Source: Desulfovulcanus ferrireducens (GTDB lineage: Bacteria; Desulfobacterota; Desulfovibrionia; Desulfovibrionales; Desulfonatronovibrionaceae). Taken from it: a stretch of DNA of 64,000 bases. Under the pieces are notes generated by a model. It saw only the letters and a program-made list of their open reading frames with translations. It had not been told where the DNA came from and ran no database searches. The stretch spans positions 1 to 64,000 of the forward strand of contig NZ_JAGUQP010000017.1 of NCBI RefSeq assembly GCF_018704065.1. The letters run 5' to 3'. The position numbers and the translations under genes are program-made. Shown here piece after piece: positions 62,677-64,000 of the stretch. Every line of letters begins with the position of its first letter. Position 1 is the stretch's first letter.

Positions 62677-63017
62677 CAATTAAGAATTATTCAGCAACTA
62701 CAAAATATTTTTTACTCGCTTAACTAGCGATAATAGATAAGTGCGCCCGGCTTTGACCAACTGAAACTCTAAACTCTAGAAATTATATTTATCATTTATT
62801 ATTGAGATATCATCAACGGATTTTACAAAGTCTACATTTAATTAATATTTTTCCAATTCTACTGGAGAACGTTATTTGGTACAAATAGGACAGTTACCAT
62901 GGCCAATATATTATTTTATTTCAGCCTATTATGTAATCCAACCGAACAATGACGCTGAGGGGATTTCCAGTTGCTTTTATGAACTTGCTTTCCAGCTTTC
63001 CTGCTTTTCCGCCATTT

Positions 63018-63902
63018 TCACCTTTTTTTCTGGTTTTTTTGGGAGATAAAAACGCCTAGACTAATAAGGAATCCGCCAAAAATCATCAAACCGGTTATCC
63101 TTTCCTTTAAAATAAGGTTAGAAGATATGACAGTCACAACCGGGACTAAATACATATAATTTACAGTTACAACAATCCCGATTTTGTTGATCGACTTGTT
63201 CCATAGTACGTAACACATTGAGGAAGCTATCAATCCTAAAAACAGTAAGTTAAAAATTACATTTGAATTTGTTAGTTTATTAACATCAAATTCTGAATTA
63301 AATAAAAACATGAAGGGAAAAGAGGTAATTATTCCATAAAGAAAAACTTTTCTCATGACATAGATAAAATTATGTTTCCCTCCAATTATTTTCAGCAAAA
63401 CCGCAAAAAATGCCCAAACAAATGCTGATAAAAAAGCTAAAAGATCACCTAATGGATTGAGTTTTAGAAAAAATTTACCGTTATACATAATAAAAAACGT
63501 CCCTGTAATTGCCAAAAAGAATCCGTAAATCAGGCTTTTGTTTATTTTCTCATCTGCAGTAATGATATGAGCGGTGATAGCAGCCAGAATTGGTGAAGCT
63601 GAAATGATGAAAGAGGCATTTGAAGCATATGTATAAGCCAGGGAAGTATTCTCAAAAACAAAATATAAAGAAATCCCGCACATTCCAGCAAGCATGAATA
63701 GCATTTCTTCTTTGATACTTTTTATCTTTTTTACTTTTGGATACATCAAAAATAATATGATATATGCAAAAATAAATCGATAAATTAAAATCTCATAGGC
63801 GTCGAGTGTTTTTAATAATATTTTAGTTGAAACGAAGCTATTACCCCAAACAAAAATACAAAATAAGGCAGCAATGTGCCATAGAATTATCTTTTTGCTC
63901 AA
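63018..63902 (-). CDS. EamA/DMT-family transporter
   Basis: 294 aa, ten predicted membrane helices in two EamA repeats (~8-135 and ~150-290). LFCIFVWGNSFVSTKILLKT starts the first; LGDLLAFLSAFVWAFFAVLL starts the second. Family members export amino acids or metabolites, or import nucleotides and others; the substrate here cannot be told. Base composition is more A+T-rich than the core genes, and the gene sits next to the broken IS, so it may be recent arrival. The 98 bases after its start to the window end hold nothing recognisable. Confidence 0.9.
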   Translation of the reverse strand: MSKKIILWHIAALFCIFVWGNSFVSTKILLKTLDAYEILIYRFIFAYIILFLMYPKVKKIKSIKEEMLFMLAGMCGISLYFVFENTSLAYTYASNASFIISASPILAAITAHIITADEKINKSLIYGFFLAITGTFFIMYNGKFFLKLNPLGDLLAFLSAFVWAFFAVLLKIIGGKHNFIYVMRKVFLYGIITSFPFMFLFNSEFDVNKLTNSNVIFNLLFLGLIASSMCYVLWNKSINKIGIVVTVNYMYLVPVVTVISSNLILKERITGLMIFGGFLISLGVFISQKNQKKR

Positions 63903-64000
63903 TTTTAACTCCCGAATTCGGTTTGTAATTCAATAAATGCCAAAAATTCACAAACATTTATTACAACACACATTTTAGGGTTTTTTAAAAACGCAAATGT

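Larger units (their letters stand above)
61288..62779 (+). mobile_element. Insertion sequence of the IS4 superfamily
   Basis: About 1.49 kb. Terminal inverted repeats CTAGAGTTTAGAGT (61288-61301) and ACTCTAAACTCTAG (62766-62779) are perfect over 14 bp and then continue with gaps (TCAGT inside). Inside is one transposase gene, broken by a deletion and frameshifts. I cannot identify a target duplication. The region 62677-63017 between transposase and the EamA gene holds the right end and otherwise nothing recognisable. Confidence 0.8.

Noticed and set aside
1-64000. CRISPR array
   Set aside because: No regularly spaced short direct repeats were seen; all repeats found are dispersed palindromic elements.

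Overview
The window looks like chromosomal DNA of a moderately A+T-rich, anaerobic, sulfate-reducer-like Deltaproteobacterium (Desulfovibrionales/Desulfohalobiaceae-like; order likely, family a guess). Reasons: an IspD-IspF fusion, a fused AccA-AccD carboxyltransferase beside a separate biotin carboxylase and biotinyl-like protein, SelB, a tetraheme c3-like cytochrome, a NifX-like protein with a sigma-54 activator, and a NIF3 / C4 zinc-ribbon / rnpB / ispDF / cysS neighbourhood that I remember from Desulfovibrio-type genomes.

Layout. 1-11.7 kb: core genes (ispG, DUF523, thioredoxin-reductase-like, tRNA-CAT, NIF3, zinc ribbon, rnpB, ispDF, cysS, selB, M23 peptidase). 11.9-29.5 kb: an aminotransferase, recB, recC and recD placed far apart, with lipB-lipA, a MoaD/ThiS-like pair, an alpha/beta hydrolase, an M50-CBS protease and a DUF2202 protein between them. 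Nearly every junction there carries a palindromic repeat element. 29.9-32.8 kb: NifX-like protein, PAS sigma-54 activator, tilS. 32.8-34.0 kb: a long gene-free stretch. 34.0-43.6 kb: an eleven-gene, very A+T-rich, same-strand cluster. 43.8-60.9 kb: peptide-binding lipoprotein, SWIM-SNF2 helicase, ssb, acetyl-CoA carboxylase genes with PilZ and motAB, purine nucleoside phosphorylase, HEAT-REC protein, nadE. 61-64 kb: a broken IS4-type insertion sequence and an EamA transporter.

The best candidate for an undescribed system is the 34.0-43.6 kb cluster. It encodes an MglB-like roadblock protein, an MglA-like GTPase, two paralogous proteins sharing a CheW-like C-terminal domain, DUF4388/PATAN-type proteins, a second possible roadblock protein, a small winged-helix-like protein, a Cache-HAMP membrane protein with no output domain, a tetraheme cytochrome c, and a TPR-MshEN-PilB/GspE-type ATPase. 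No pilin, platform protein or secretin accompanies it. It reads as a GTPase-controlled, possibly redox-sensing switch acting on a secretion or pilus motor.

The second notable signal is in RNase P RNA. The P3 and P12 positions each carry a 93-96 nt inverted-repeat insert with nearly the same ends, so the gene is about 542 nt long. The third is a set of related long-palindrome MITE-like elements (families A, B and C). Family A has conserved terminal repeats, a 294-bp unit and 7-8 bp target duplications, one of which contains the stop codon of a gene.
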